NCBI GenBank assembly: GCA_029255685.2
Contig: CM055315.2
Location: 25,611,501 to 25,675,500 of the forward strand
DNA length: 64,000 bases
Direction: 5' to 3'
DNA from: Silene conica
Lineage: Eukaryota > Streptophyta > Magnoliopsida > Caryophyllales > Caryophyllaceae
The translations under genes and the position numbers were made by a program. Of the stretch, positions 1 to 10,279 are shown in pieces. The notes below the pieces were generated by a model. It had not been told where the DNA came from, ran no database searches, and saw only the letters and a list, made by a program, of their open reading frames with translations. Position 1 is the first letter of the stretch. Each line of letters starts with the position of its first letter.

Positions 1-1030
1 GATGATTCGGGAGTTTGGGTTTGTGTGGGTGAGGCTGAGGATACGGGTGCAGAAGGTACGAGTTCAGAGGATTCGGGACTCAGGTTTTGTGGTTGAGGGG
101 AATCGTTTGGTGTCGAATTGTGGGTGGGAGGGGGTTGAGTCCTGGCATGTGGGATAGCGAAGGGAATGAGTTGAGTGTCGTCATCGAATGGTAGGGTGTT
201 GTTGTGTTGAGGCTCGAAAGGGGTAGGGGATTGGTACGGAAAGTCATGTTCGGTGAATTTGACGTCGCGGGAACAAAATTGTGAGCCGGTCTCAAGATCA
301 TAGACCTCGCCACCCTTTCTTACCAATGGGGTACCCAATGAAGATGCATTTGGTGCTGCGTGATGCAAATTTGTCGTGGGAGCGATTTATTTGTTTGGCA
401 TAGCATTGGCAGCCAAAAGTGCGGATATGACTCATGGGAGGAGGCTTGTTAAAAAGGAGTTCATATGGGGTTTTGCCATGGAGGGTAGGGCAAGGTGTAC
501 GGTTAATGAGATAGACGGCAGTTAAAACACTTTCCCCCCAAAAAATTATCGGTAAGTTAGCTTGAAACAAAAGAGCACGGGCGACGTTTAAAATATGACG
601 GTGTTTTCTTTCGACCCGAGCATTTTGTTGGGGTATATCAATATTAGATGTTTGAAAGAGAATACCATTTTCGAGAAAGAAAGTTTGAAAGCTTGTAAAT
701 TCGTTTCCATTGTCGCTCCGTAAAGTTTTGTTTTTTTTATTAAATTGTCGTTCTACATAAGCAAAAAAATTGAGTAAGGTTTGTCGAGTGTCGCTTTTTC
801 GACGAAGTAAATAGACCCATGTGGAGCTTGTAAAATCGTCGACTATGGTTAAAAAATATTGTGACCCACATGAGGCGGGTTCTTTATACGGACCCCATAA
901 ATCAATGTGAATTAAATCAAAAATAGCAGCGGCATTATTTAAACTTAAAGGAAACGGTTCCCGAGTTTGCTTGGCTCGTAAACAAATACCACAGTCCTTA
1001 CTATGAAAAACAGAAGAAGTGTTTTGCAAA
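1..1030 (-). pseudogene. Copia integrase (DDE) and start of post-integrase linker
   Basis: The minus strand from about 1030 to 298 encodes CGICLRAKQTREPF, then the integrase core with the three acidic residues in order: Asp in LIHIDLWGP, Asp in LRSDNGNEF and Glu in RVERKHRH. The usual GKTPYELLF and FGCQCYA segments follow. The frame ends at 298 where an extra G near 310 shifts it; the linker resumes in a second frame (VYDLETG..., rich in Pro, Ser, Gln) and runs out of the window at base 1. Integrase would insert the cDNA; this copy cannot produce it intact with the rest of Pol. Confidence 0.88.
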
Positions 1031-1520
1031 AAGATAAAAAACGGGAAATAGTTGAGGAAGGGTGCCCCAACCGTCTATGCCATAATTCGGTCGTATCGGG
1101 AATGGTGACGGATAAACCATGAGCTGCTGGGTCACGAATATCTGTCAAATAATAGAACCCTTCGACCTGTTCACCTGCACCAATCATCCTCTTCGAAAAA
1201 CGGTCCTGAATAAAGCATAAACAAGACGAAAATTGAACTGTTAATGATGTATCCAGGAGAAGTGACGAAATGGAGATGAGATTGCATTTTAATTTAGGTG
1301 AGTATAAAACGTTTCGTAAGATCAATTTATTTGACAAGTGAACGTCGCCACATTGTGTGGCATAAGTGATATCGCCATTCGGAAGTCCCACAGATAAGGG
1401 ATTGATGGACCGAATGTTAGTAAGATTCGATAAGTAACCCGACATTTGGCGGGATGCACCCGTATCAAGTATCCAAGAGAAAGATAAGAGGTTACCGCTT
1501 AGTCGAGTCGTGGCAGATGG
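1030..1520 (-). pseudogene. Copia protease and GAG pre-integrase domain
   Basis: Downstream of the gag frameshift the minus strand encodes WILDTGASRQMSG (around 1440-1480), the aspartic protease active site of copia elements (here Asp-Thr-Gly). The C-terminal half of the protease follows, then LWHRRLGHPSS, the hallmark of the GAG pre-integrase segment. In family members the pre-integrase zinc motif continues into CGIC at the start of integrase; here that continuation is in another frame. A T-rich run at about 1025-1040 holds the one-base loss. The protein cannot be made as one chain from this copy. Confidence 0.85.
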
Positions 1521-2707
1521 ACCGGGTTGACGAGCTTCCCATAATTATGCACTTCGTCAAGTTGAGCAGGAGTGAGTGCATTGAGATCGAGGCGATCGCA
1601 AGCAGAACCCGGGGCAGGGGATAAAACAGTGGCTGGAATAGGGGCCTGGGTTGTGGGTTGTTGCACCAAGGCAAGGTGGGCTCGAGGGGTATGTGTGTTG
1701 CTCTTTTTCTTACGGTCGTAGTTGGCTCGTCCTTGGACATCCGGTACGACGGTAAGGCTCATGTCGGTTTCATTAATATAAATGCGGTCTCTAGGTCGAT
1801 CGCCCCACCATTCGGGAAACTCACCCGTAACACGATAGCAGACCGGATATAAGTGACCGGACCTTCGACAGGAAATACAATAGGGTCTAGAATTGTCGAT
1901 AGGTCTAGAGGAATCCCCACTCCCTGGTGTAGGCCTAGAGGCAGTTTGTGTACGGGTGGCAAAAGCCATCGTATCGGGTTTGGGTTCGACAGGATGGGCA
2001 GAAAAATTACGCATGCCTTCTTCTTGGAGAAGTCTATTATAAGCAAAATCAAGAGTAGGGAGAGGAGAAATACCAATTAACTGGGAACGAGCATTACCGT
2101 AGCGTTCGTCCAAACCCAGAAGGAACTCCCGAACCCGTCTCTTATCACGGCGAGCGTCGAGGATACTTAACAGAGAGCAGAGGCAAGGATTGCAGGAGCA
2201 AGGAGGGATGGGGTCTGCTGCCTGGATGTCGTCCCATAGTTGAGTTAATCGGCCGTAGTAATGGATAAGAGATTCAGTTGGGCCTTGGCGACACGCAACC
2301 AATTCTGCTTGTAATCGAGTAATACGAGCATCATTATTCTGACAGAAACAGTTACGAATATCGACCCAAATTTGTTTTGCCTCGGGCCGATAGGAGATTG
2401 TTTTTCGAGTCGAGGGTTCGACTGAATTAAAAATCCATGAGGTGACGAGGGCATTTTGAGAGCGCCGTGATTCGAACTCGTCGATGGCAGTCGAAGGAGG
2501 TTTCGAGATGGTACCGTCGACGTACCCTAGCTTGCCTTTGGCGAGAAGAGAAATGGAGAGTCCACGAGACCATTCGTCGAAATTAGTGCCATTGAAAGCG
2601 ATTTGAGTGATATTGGAACTGGGGTTTTCGACAGAGACATACGAGTATGTCTGTGTTTTTGGAGGAGGAGGAGGAGGAACGATTTCGTTGTTTTCGGAAT
2701 TCGTCAT
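1499..2707 (-). pseudogene. gag: Copia gag (capsid/nucleocapsid), open but shifted out of frame from pol
   Basis: The 402-codon reading frame begins at an ATG about 65 bp downstream of the primer binding site. Residues ~35-230 have the layout of the plant copia Gag family (Retrotran_gag/UBN2): FNGTNFDEW near the start, then a long helical region with ARITRLQAEL. A CCHC zinc knuckle, CISCRRSGHLYPVC, lies at residues 277-290 and would bind element RNA in the virus-like particle. The N-terminus carries a run of six prolines. The frame stops at 1499, while the protease continues in another frame with overlapping homology, so a one-base frameshift near 1520 has cut a former gag-pol polyprotein. 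Confidence 0.88.
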
Positions 2708-2773
2708 GAAAAAAAAATGTAGTCGAGAACAAGGGTCGCAACAGAGATGAGTGTTTTTAAAAAAAACGAATTT

Positions 2774-2785
2774 GGACTGATACCA
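2774..2785 (-). other. Primer binding site (initiator tRNA-Met type)
   Basis: The minus strand reads TGGTATCAGTCC five bases inside the LTR. Its first nine bases match the usual plant copia PBS TGGTATCAGAGC, complementary to the 3' end of initiator tRNA-Met; the last bases have drifted. Confidence 0.8.
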
Positions 2786-2790
2786 TATTA

Positions 2791-3071
2791 TGAATGAGAG
2801 GATATGTAAACTAGTATTATTTCAATTATCTTATTTCCTAAATACATGGAGTCAGCTATTTATATAATATTTGCATACATATAAACATGGGAAGAAGATA
2901 TTATACAATAAACTATAGTAGGCAAATATTGTTGTTTGCCTTATGTGATTGAGAAAATCATGGAGAGCCGTTGGTAGCATATCTTTTAGGTAGCCGTTGT
3001 AAATCATGGACTGGATTGTGGTTTGCAGTGTGGCCTTCTTCGTAATAATAAACCTCACAAAATTCACAACA
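2791..3071 (-). repeat. 5' LTR of the minus-strand copia element
   Basis: On the minus strand the segment starts TGTTGTGAATTTTG and ends CATTCA, just before a tRNA-Met-type primer binding site, so it has the TG...CA ends of an LTR of about 281 bp. The outer end could also be 3074, because TGTTG is repeated there. The partner LTR is not in the window. Confidence 0.75.
2856..2866 (-). promoter_or_regulatory. TATA box in the copia LTR
   Basis: The minus strand reads TATATAAATAG about 70 bp upstream of the LTR 3' end, the expected place for the RNA polymerase II core promoter of a copia LTR. Confidence 0.55.
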
Positions 3072-3426
3072 ACATAGATCATGGTTATTATCTTGGACGT
3101 TTTATATTATAGTTTTAAATAATAGTTTTGTGTTTAGAGTGTTATCTATTAATCTAGAACACGTTTATTCAATTAATGTGTTCTCGATCTATTTAGTGTT
3201 ACTTATTCTATTAATTGTAGTAGTGTAATATTGGTGTACATTTTATTCATTATTGCTTATATTTATTTCAATTAGTTGATTATACAATCAATTATATACA
3301 TCCGATATAATAGATTTAGAACTTTACAGCAAATAATTTTTAATTGTAACACTTAAAAAATTAAAAATTGAGTTAAAATTTTAAAAATTTCAACAAAAAT
3401 CGGATAAACTTAATTAGATTTATATT
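3072..3426. other. AT-rich spacer, no gene seen
   Basis: The sequence is AT-rich with stops in all frames and no recognisable repeat family. It separates the copia LTR from the left target duplication of element A1. Confidence 0.6.
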
Positions 3427-3436
3427 AAAGATATAA
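3427..3436. repeat. Left target-site duplication of A1
   Basis: aaagatataa here is repeated exactly at 7009-7018, bracketing element A1. Its TA-rich makeup fits the (TA)n sites that surround its relatives. Confidence 0.7.
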
Positions 3437-3717
3437 GGATGCACCCTCCTTAATATGAGGCTGCCGGACTCATCATAACCGTTGGGTCTAAAAACAATAG
3501 ACGCACCAGATCTTGACACGTGTCCATATATAATATTAAAAAAAAAAAGAAATTGGCACTCGCTCACTCCATTCTTATTTGCGTCTTTTCACTTCATTCT
3601 CTCTCATCGTCCCATCTCTTCCCGCAGTCATCTTCTTCCCGGAACCAAACGTATATTTGGCAGTGATTGTAATAGCAATATTGTTGTGTTTGTTGGCATT
3701 TAACAAGTCTTTCGTGA

Positions 3718-3878
3718 TTATACCCGAAGTCTAAGCCCGTTGAGGACTGGGAAGGTTTCGAGTTGGATGTGGTTGCCGATGAGCAGCTGCGGCGGTGCTT
3801 TGTTGGACTTTACGATGTTAAGGCGTCGAATATTACTGCTCCTCAGCAGCGTGTGCTCGAGCTGCTTTCCCGAGCTAC
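3718..3878 (+). pseudogene. Captured host exon fragment, gene not identified
   Basis: A 53-codon open stretch encodes a normal-looking globular segment (includes DWEGFELDVVADEQLRRC and PQQRVLELLSRA). It ends at a good splice donor, CTAC|GTAAGT, at 3878/3879. A TGA lies just upstream (3715-3717) and no in-frame ATG precedes it, so it is probably an internal or 5'-truncated exon carried by element A1. No matching downstream exon was found. I do not recognise the parent gene; a translated search of plant proteins would settle it. Confidence 0.5.
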
Positions 3879-4425
3879 GTAAGTCATACCTTCTCACCAC
3901 GCTAATACACTATTTACTTACTTCCATCAGCTCGAATAATTTAGTTTTCTGAAAAACAGTCTCCCAGGAGAGTAATTGTGAAATTTATTAGCCTGTATGT
4001 ATGAGAATGGTGTAATTGTTGTTGCAATTATGCATTTGGGGATGAATTTTGTTACTAGGTTAAGGGGATTCCATTAACTGAGCTTGTCTATGTTTGTTTT
4101 AAGTAGAGCATGTCTTAATAAGCGAACTAGGCCTAAAATGTCGGACTTGGAATCACAATTGGTTTTTAATGATTTATCTTATTGGTTTGGTTTATAGGTG
4201 TAGTTAAGTTAGTTGATAGGTTTGTTTTTAAGAAGGGGGAATGCTTTGATTGTGGATTCATGAATAAAATTATATTACTGAGTTTTTCTTTTTTACTCGA
4301 TTGTCTTCAAAGTAAGGAGTTCTCATTTTAAGTTTAAGTTTCACGAAATAAGGTACCGGTTTCACGAATTAAGGTCCAAGATTCACGAAATAAAAAATTA
4401 AGCATTTCGTGAATAAACAAACATT

Positions 4426-5451
4426 GCAGGTATGACTGTGAAATGTGAATGAAGAAGTAGACTAGCGGCTATGGAGCTGGAGTATGGGTCTGTCGCGGAC
4501 GTTCAGGGCATTCTTCCTGTGCATCGCAGTTTATGCGCAGGAGATGCTTCTCCCATGCGGGAAATGTGTATGTATGAATAAACTCTCTATGGGAGCAGGC
4601 ACTGGAATGCTATTCTGCAGAGTTCAGGAGGTCTGCTTTTTGCATCAGAGTGTTGCAAAGCGTGAGGGGCGAGTCAGGTAATGTTGTTGGGTATGTACAG
4701 AATGTGGGGCTCTCGGAGTTGCTGGCATTCAGGTCTGCAATCCGCGTTCTGTAGGTGCTGCTGTGCAGCTGAATCTGCGTATAGGGGCTGATTAGTGGGG
4801 TTTAGTAGGCTATGGGTTTGAATAGAAATCTGGGTAATGGGATTTGCAGTGGCGTGAAATGCCGCCACTGCCATTACTGGTCTGAAGCGCAAGGTTCACT
4901 ATAAAGATGCAAGGAAGGAAATTCATTTGTTCAGGACTTCAGGAATATGGCTAAATAATGTTCACTATAATCCTTGTTTCATGCAGGGATCTGGTTTGTG
5001 GGCAGTATATGAAGCAGTTATTTTGCTGTAGCTATTTGGGCATGAATTAATTTTGGATTGGTAGTGTGTGCTTGGAAATAAAGGAGTACATGTGGGCTTG
5101 TTTATGGGATACAGGTTGGCAGGGGCAATGATGCAATTTTTGGCCGGAAGCCCAGGTCTGCAACTTGTGATTTAGAAATTGATTTAGTATGCTTGAATGT
5201 GGAAAGGAATCAGCATTCAATGTTGTTCATATTTGGTTGGCTGCCTCATAGGCAAACTAGACAAAAGAGATGCTTAGATTGACTATGTGAGTCGCTGTGT
5301 TACAACTCAGATGATGACGGATGCAGACTTCGACGAAGCGTTCACAAGGCATGACTAGTAGTTAGATTTTTGTATCTGATATAGTATCTCCTTGTATAAT
5401 TGACTTTGGTTTTCAATATATACTACTTACCTTTTACCAAAAAAAAAAAAA
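4426..5451 (+). mobile_element. 5'-truncated poly(A) retroposon inserted in the A1 repeat array
   Basis: A ~1.03-kb segment interrupts one repeat unit. On its right it ends in ttttacc followed by 13 A residues (5439-5451), and the array resumes with acattttaag. The left repeat stops at ...caaacatt (4425), so about seven bases (aaacatt) are duplicated. A poly(A) tail plus short duplication is the mark of LINE-type insertion. Open stretches such as 4471-4566 are short and carry no motif I recognise. It may be the 3' end of a LINE or a retroposed transcript. Confidence 0.6.
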
Positions 5452-6830
5452 CATTTTAAGTCTAAGTTTCACGAAATAAACTCCCGGTTTCACAAATTAA
5501 GGTCCAAGATTCACTAAATAAGAAATTAAACATTTTGTGAGTAATAAAATTTTTAAGTCCAAGTTTCACGAAATAAGGTTCCGGTTTCACAGATTAAGTT
5601 CCAAGATTCACGAAATAAGAAATTTTACATTTTGTAAATAAACCAATATTTTAAGTCCAAGTTTCACGAAATAAGGTCCTGGTTTCACAAATTAAGGTCC
5701 AAGATTCACAAAATAAGAAATTAAACATTTTGTGAAAAAACAAACATTTTAATTCCAAGTTTCACGAAATAAGGTTCCGGTTTCACAAATTAAGGTCTAA
5801 GATTCACGACATAAGAAATTAAACATTTCGTGAGTGAACAAACATTTTAATTCCAAGTTTCACGAAATAAGGTTCCGGTTTCACAAATTAAGGTCCAAGA
5901 TTCACGAAATAAGAAATTAAACATTTGGTGAGTGAACAAACATTTTAATTTCAAATTTCACGAAATAAGGTTCCGGTTTCACAAATTAAGCTCCAAGATT
6001 TACGAAATAAGAAATTAAACATTTCGTGAGTGAACAAACATTTTAAGTCCAAGTTTCACGAAATAAGGTTCCGGTTTCACAAATTAAGGTCCAAACACGA
6101 AGTAAGAAATTAAACAATTCGTGAGTAAACAAACATTTTAAATCCAAGTTTCACGAAATAAGGTTCCGGTTTCACAAATTAAGGTCCAAGATTTACGAAA
6201 TAAAAAATTAAAAATTTCGTGAGTAAATAAACATTTTAAGTCCAAGTTTCACAAAATAAGGTCCCGGTTTCACAAATTAAGGTCCAATATTCACAAAATA
6301 AAAAATTATATATTTTGTGCGCAACAAATATTTTAAGTCCAAGTTTCACGAAATAAGGTTCCGGTTTCACAAATTAAGGTCCAAGATTCACGAAATAAGA
6401 AATTAAACATTTCGTGAGTAAACAAATATTTTAAGTCCAAGTTTCACGAAATAAGGTCCCGACTTCACAAATTAAGGTCCAAGATTTACGAAATAAGAAA
6501 TTATACATTTCGTGATTAAACAAACTTTTTAAGTCCAAGTTTCACTAAATAAGGTTCCGGTTTCACAAATTAAGGTCCAAAATTCACGAAGTAAGAAATT
6601 AAACAATTCGTGAGTAAACAAACATTTTAAGTCCAAGTTTCACGAAATAAGGTTTCGGTTTCAGGAAATAAGAAATTATCCATTTTGTGAGCAAACAAAC
6701 ATTTTAAGTCTAAATTTCACGAAATAAGGTTCCGAGTTCACAAATTAAGGTCGAAGATTCACAAAATAATAAATTAGACATTTTGTGAGTAAACAAATAT
6801 TTTAAGCCCAAATTTTCACGAAATAAGAAA
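5449..6830. repeat. Satellite-like array, ~98-bp units, in element A1
   Basis: About 14 units of roughly 98 bp follow one another, each built from tttcacgaaataagg, ccggtttcacaaattaagg and aacatttcgtgagtaaacaa. A further unit lies at 4320-4425, left of the nested retroposon. Each unit contains tcacgaaat and, ~12 bp later, its reverse complement atttcgtga, so every unit can form a hairpin. The same units occur in A2. Confidence 0.92.
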
Positions 6831-7008
6831 AAGAGCAAAATGGATAATTTTTTTAGATAGAGAAAATATTTGGGCAAAATGAATTGTTATAAATGACCCA
6901 TAATTTCCATCCCATTGAAATTAGTCCATTGAACATTGAAAATCATGTGCAACATAGTAAGGGTTTGACGGCCTCACCGTAATAGGCGGCCTCACGTGAT
7001 CCGGCCTC

Positions 7009-7018
7009 AAAGATATAA
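7009..7018. repeat. Right target-site duplication of A1
   Basis: An exact copy of the 10 bases at 3427-3436, directly after the terminal bases ggcctc of A1. Confidence 0.7.
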
Positions 7019-7157
7019 TGTTCATATATATTTGAATTTATAGTATTATTTGTGCTTGTAGATGCATGCTGGCATACTCGTAGCGTTCAGGTCATGCACA
7101 AACTACATATGTCAGGGTCAATAATACAATTCTTTCACCAAACTCTATTACATACTA

Positions 7158-7401
7158 CTCCATTCGATACATTTGCTTTTTGTACACTATTCACAAGTTG
7201 ACCTTCAATTTCAATTTTCTCTCAATACGTAAGAAAAAACATATTCATGTGGGATCTTGTTTAATTCGTCTTTACGAGTACATTGAAAATATATAATTTT
7301 TTTAATTTTTACAAATACGTAGCTAAAGATATTAAGCACGTAAAACGTGTGTTGGCAAACGTGAAAAAGCAAATGTATCAAATGGATAAAAATGGAGGGA
7401 G
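7158..7401. mobile_element. Stowaway-type MITE (Tc1/mariner), copy 1
   Basis: The element begins CTCCATTCGATACATTTGC and its right end, complemented, begins CTCCCTCCATTTTTATCC and continues with TTTGATACATTTGC. TA dinucleotides flank both sides (7156-7157, 7402-7403), as expected for a Tc1/mariner target. At 244 bp it cannot encode protein. Copy 2 at 9526-9704 shares the interior motifs ttcacaagt and ggataaaaatggagg. Confidence 0.75.
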
Positions 7402-7877
7402 TATAATTTGGTTTTGATTTTCTTTCCCTAAAATATTATATTACCGGGCGGCATAAATTAAAATACAAAATTTTATTGTAAGTGACAGGCTCGACCGGAG
7501 GAAGAGGAGACTTTGTAAGTGACACTATTTTTTAAAGCTGAAAATAGATCAGGTCCATCTCACAAGATTTAAGTAACAAAATAAGTAGAATTATGTAAGC
7601 ATCTCACTTGTCCTCTTACTTGCGATATTGAGAAAGGAACAATATTTTTGATCAACTTGTAATGAATAATGTCTATGTTAGATGTGAGAAGTTGTTAATA
7701 AAAATAAGTCAATCTCTATCAACAACTGTATTGAAGCTCATAATCTTGACCGGCCAAAATATTCTATGTTGTAGACAGGGTAGCTGGAAAAATGATACCG
7801 GATCTTGTTCATGATTCGCACGTATATGCTACTATCTCCAAATTATTACACCCACAAAAATATGGTCATTTAATCGA
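7402..7877. other. Non-coding spacer
   Basis: No reading frame of note, no RNA gene and no clear repeat. It separates two MITEs. Confidence 0.5.
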
Positions 7878-8360
7878 CTAGGTAGCACAGACACTTCTCG
7901 TAATGAGTTGTATTGTGTCCGACACCGACACTTCAGGTATACACGTCGAAACGTGTCGGACACCTATAAAGTCGTGTCTAACTTTTAACATTTATTTGGG
8001 CACGTGTCCGACGCGTGTCCATGGTATTTGAGCCGTGTCCATCGCGTGTCCACGGTATTTGGTCATCATTTGAGGTATTCATGTTTTTTACGACGAGAAA
8101 TGCGTTATCGAAAGACATTAATTAGAATATTGGTTCGGATGAGAAATTAAAATGAATTATTATCAAAGGCAAGTTTTACCTTGATCACTTATTTAAAGTT
8201 AATATCAAATACTTTTACAAAAATAAAATCAAACATTTATAACTATAAAATGTAAATTTTATAAAATTTAAATAACGGGTCTCGTATCCTAAGTTTCATA
8301 AGATGCCGTGTCCTGTATCCGTGTCGTGTTCGTATACGTGTCCGTTTTGATGCTACCTAG
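7878..8360. mobile_element. 483-bp MITE with CTAGGTAGCAC ends, copy 1
   Basis: It starts CTAGGTAGCACAGACAC and ends GTGTCCGTTTTGATGCTACCTAG, an inverted repeat of about 20 bp. The interior has several gtgtcc/ggacac motifs. A second copy of the same length (483 bp) lies in the intron at 11958-12440. It has no coding capacity and I cannot assign the superfamily. Confidence 0.72.
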
Positions 8361-8540
8361 CTAACCAATTAATAAACTATTTCAACCAAAACTTAAATAA
8401 TGAATAAGGTTCTAATTTCTAACTATTATTTTAGATTTATATTTCATGACTAAATTCACCGGTGTTGGATGATTGGAGGATACTTGGTCTCGAATCTCAA
8501 TATTCGAAATATTGTACCGAACCACAAAAATATTAAGTAT

Positions 8541-8935
8541 GTGTTTGGCCCTACTTTTCAACTGTTTTTTCAACTAAAGAAATAGATACTAGGTCAAACA
8601 CCACTTTTTAAAAAACTAAAAGCTAATTTTATTAAACAGAAATTCTAAAACTGACTCCTAGAAACAGAAGTAGCAAATTGCTACTTCTGTTTTTTGCTAC
8701 TTCTGTTTCTCTTTTCACGTTGCTCTTAAGTTATTAGAGCACCAAAACCCAAAAAAATACCGCCAAATAACAATTTTCAGATATTCATGTCGGAATTCTC
8801 GCAAGTTAATCCCGCTCTTTTGTATATCTATATATAATATATTTTAACAAAATAAAAAAAAATTTATAGAAACTAGTTAGGCCAAATACGATAAAATTAA
8901 TAAAAATAGTTTTTTAAAATTTTTTGCCAAACAGG
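8541..8935. mobile_element. Possible hAT-like MITE
   Basis: The segment opens with gtgtttggcc and closes with gccaaacagg, short inverted ends of the TGTTTGGC kind often seen in plant hAT-type MITEs. A near-perfect 25-bp palindrome (aagtagcaaattgctactt at its centre) lies at 8664-8688. The flanking duplication is not clear, so the limits and class are tentative. Confidence 0.35.
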
Positions 8936-9204
8936 ACCAATTGTATCAAGAACTAGTTTTATAAAAACTTCTTTATAAAATTAAAAATTATTTTTCGTAA
9001 GCAAGGTTATTGTTTAAAATTTTAACGATTGTTTCGTCCATTTATTCCCAGTAACAGTATTTATAATTTTATATACTACCCCAATGAAAGCCAAAGTTCC
9101 CATTAACAAAATTTATATACTAGATCATGATTCCGCACGTAAATGAGCAATGAAGGAAAGTGGGAAAAACGATGAAACAATTTTAAAAAAATACATTAAA
9201 ATTT

Positions 9205-9435
9205 GAGAGACGGTCTTTCAATAAATTATTGAGAAATCATTTTTTTATATCATTTTATTTGTATTTCGTGATCTTTTATAATTGATTGTACCTTAGTAAT
9301 TTCGTACTTAATTATATAATAAATATACTCATTTCATTTATAATCAGGATTTGTAATTATTTTATTACTTTTAGTACCACTTTTTATTAAATTGTACAAT
9401 AATCTCTCAATAAGTTTATTGAAAGGCGGTCTATC
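9205..9435. mobile_element. MITE with ~35-bp inverted ends
   Basis: The left end gagacggtctttcaataaa pairs with the complement of the right end, gatagaccgcctttcaataaa; both continue with ttattgagag/a. The 230-bp body is AT-rich and non-coding. Confidence 0.6.
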
Positions 9436-9525
9436 AGCAGACCTACTCAAAAAAAAAAAGCTAATCCCTAAATTTGTTTCTCGTTCTCCACGTTCGTTCG
9501 CTTTGTATACATTAAAGTTTACTAA

Positions 9526-9704
9526 CTCTATATAAAAAATCCAAATGATATGTTTCTATTTCGTACATTATTCACAAGTGAACTTTTAATTTCAATTTTT
9601 ATAATTTATGCAATTACATAACTAAAAATATTAACCAACATGTAAAATAGTGCGTTGACAAATGTGAAAAAACAAACATATCATTCGGATAAAAATGGAG
9701 GAAG
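9526..9704. mobile_element. Stowaway-type MITE, copy 2 (degraded)
   Basis: It shares with copy 1 the order atgatatgttt ... ttcacaagt ... caattttt ... tgacaaatgtgaaaaa ... ggataaaaatggagg. The right end is followed by TA; the left end is worn. Confidence 0.6.
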
Positions 9705-10182
9705 TAAATAAATAATACTTCATACTAAGTAATTAAAATCTATTTTTCCGGTCTCGGATTTTTGTTTACCATTTATTTTGGGGTTTTGACTCAATTAATA
9801 AGGAAATGGCCAAGAACCACTTGTAGTTAGTGTTATTGAATGATAAGGAAATACTAACTTTGACGGTCATTAACTCTTGTAACCAATAGTTACTGAGGTC
9901 AATTTTTTTTTTGAAAAAAGAAGGTTTTCCGTTAAAAATGAAACAATTGAGAGATACAATTGAGAAATTCCAAAATAGAAAGGAAGGGCATGAGTTGAGC
10001 GGTCTTAGGTTCGAATCACGGAGACGATGACTAGTTAGCCACTGTGGGCCTGACGAGTGATTTATATGGTCCATGTGGTAGCGCGAGAATGTATAGATCC
10101 GGCGGATTGAACACCTTCGTAATAAAAATTATAACGAAAAAGACTTGTATTCTTGTACTCGTAATATATACCTAAGAAAAAC
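9705..10182. other. Upstream region of the lipid-transfer-protein gene
   Basis: There is no credible coding frame. At 9985-10035 the motif ggttcgaatcacgg resembles a pol III box B and may be a worn SINE, but no box A at the right spacing is convincing. The promoter of the gene at 10280 must lie in or near this stretch. Confidence 0.4.
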
Positions 10183-10190
10183 TATATAAA
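10183..10190 (+). promoter_or_regulatory. TATA box of the lipid-transfer-protein gene
   Basis: tatataaa lies 90 bp upstream of the start codon at 10280, giving an expected 5' leader of about 60 nt that is A-rich, as is usual for plant genes. Confidence 0.6.
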
Positions 10191-10279
10191 CAAAGCTGCT
10201 AACCAACAAAATCACATATTCCGTACGAAACATTCTCTTAAAAGAGAGGAGAAAAAAAGGTTTAAAAATAAGAACAAAA

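Larger units (their letters stand above)
1..3071 (-). mobile_element. Ty1/copia LTR retrotransposon, 3' part outside window
   Basis: Read on the minus strand this element runs 5' LTR, primer binding site, gag, protease, GAG pre-integrase, integrase, and then leaves the window before reverse transcriptase. The order protease-integrase before RT is that of Ty1/copia. Reading-frame breaks near 1520, 1030 and 310 show it is a dead copy. The 3' LTR and the target-site duplication lie to the left of the window, so insertion age cannot be judged here. Confidence 0.93.
3437..7008. mobile_element. Element A1: TIR transposon (Mutator-like) with captured exon and satellite core
   Basis: The two ends are imperfect inverted repeats: the left end contains ATGAGGCTGCCGGACTC, and the complement of the right end reads GGATCACGTGAGGCCGCC. 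They are flanked by the same 10 bases, aaagatataa. A 9-11 bp duplication is typical of the Mutator superfamily. Inside are a pyrimidine-rich leader (~3550-3700), one captured exon (3718-3878), tandem ~98-bp repeats and a nested poly(A) retroposon. The last ~180 bp (6829-7008) closely match the last ~180 bp of element A2 (22541-22722). No transposase is present, so it is non-autonomous. Confidence 0.72.

Noticed and set aside
9985..10035. SINE or tRNA gene upstream of LTPG
   Set aside because: A box B-like motif is present but box A, poly(A) tail and target duplication are not; only mentioned as a possible relic.
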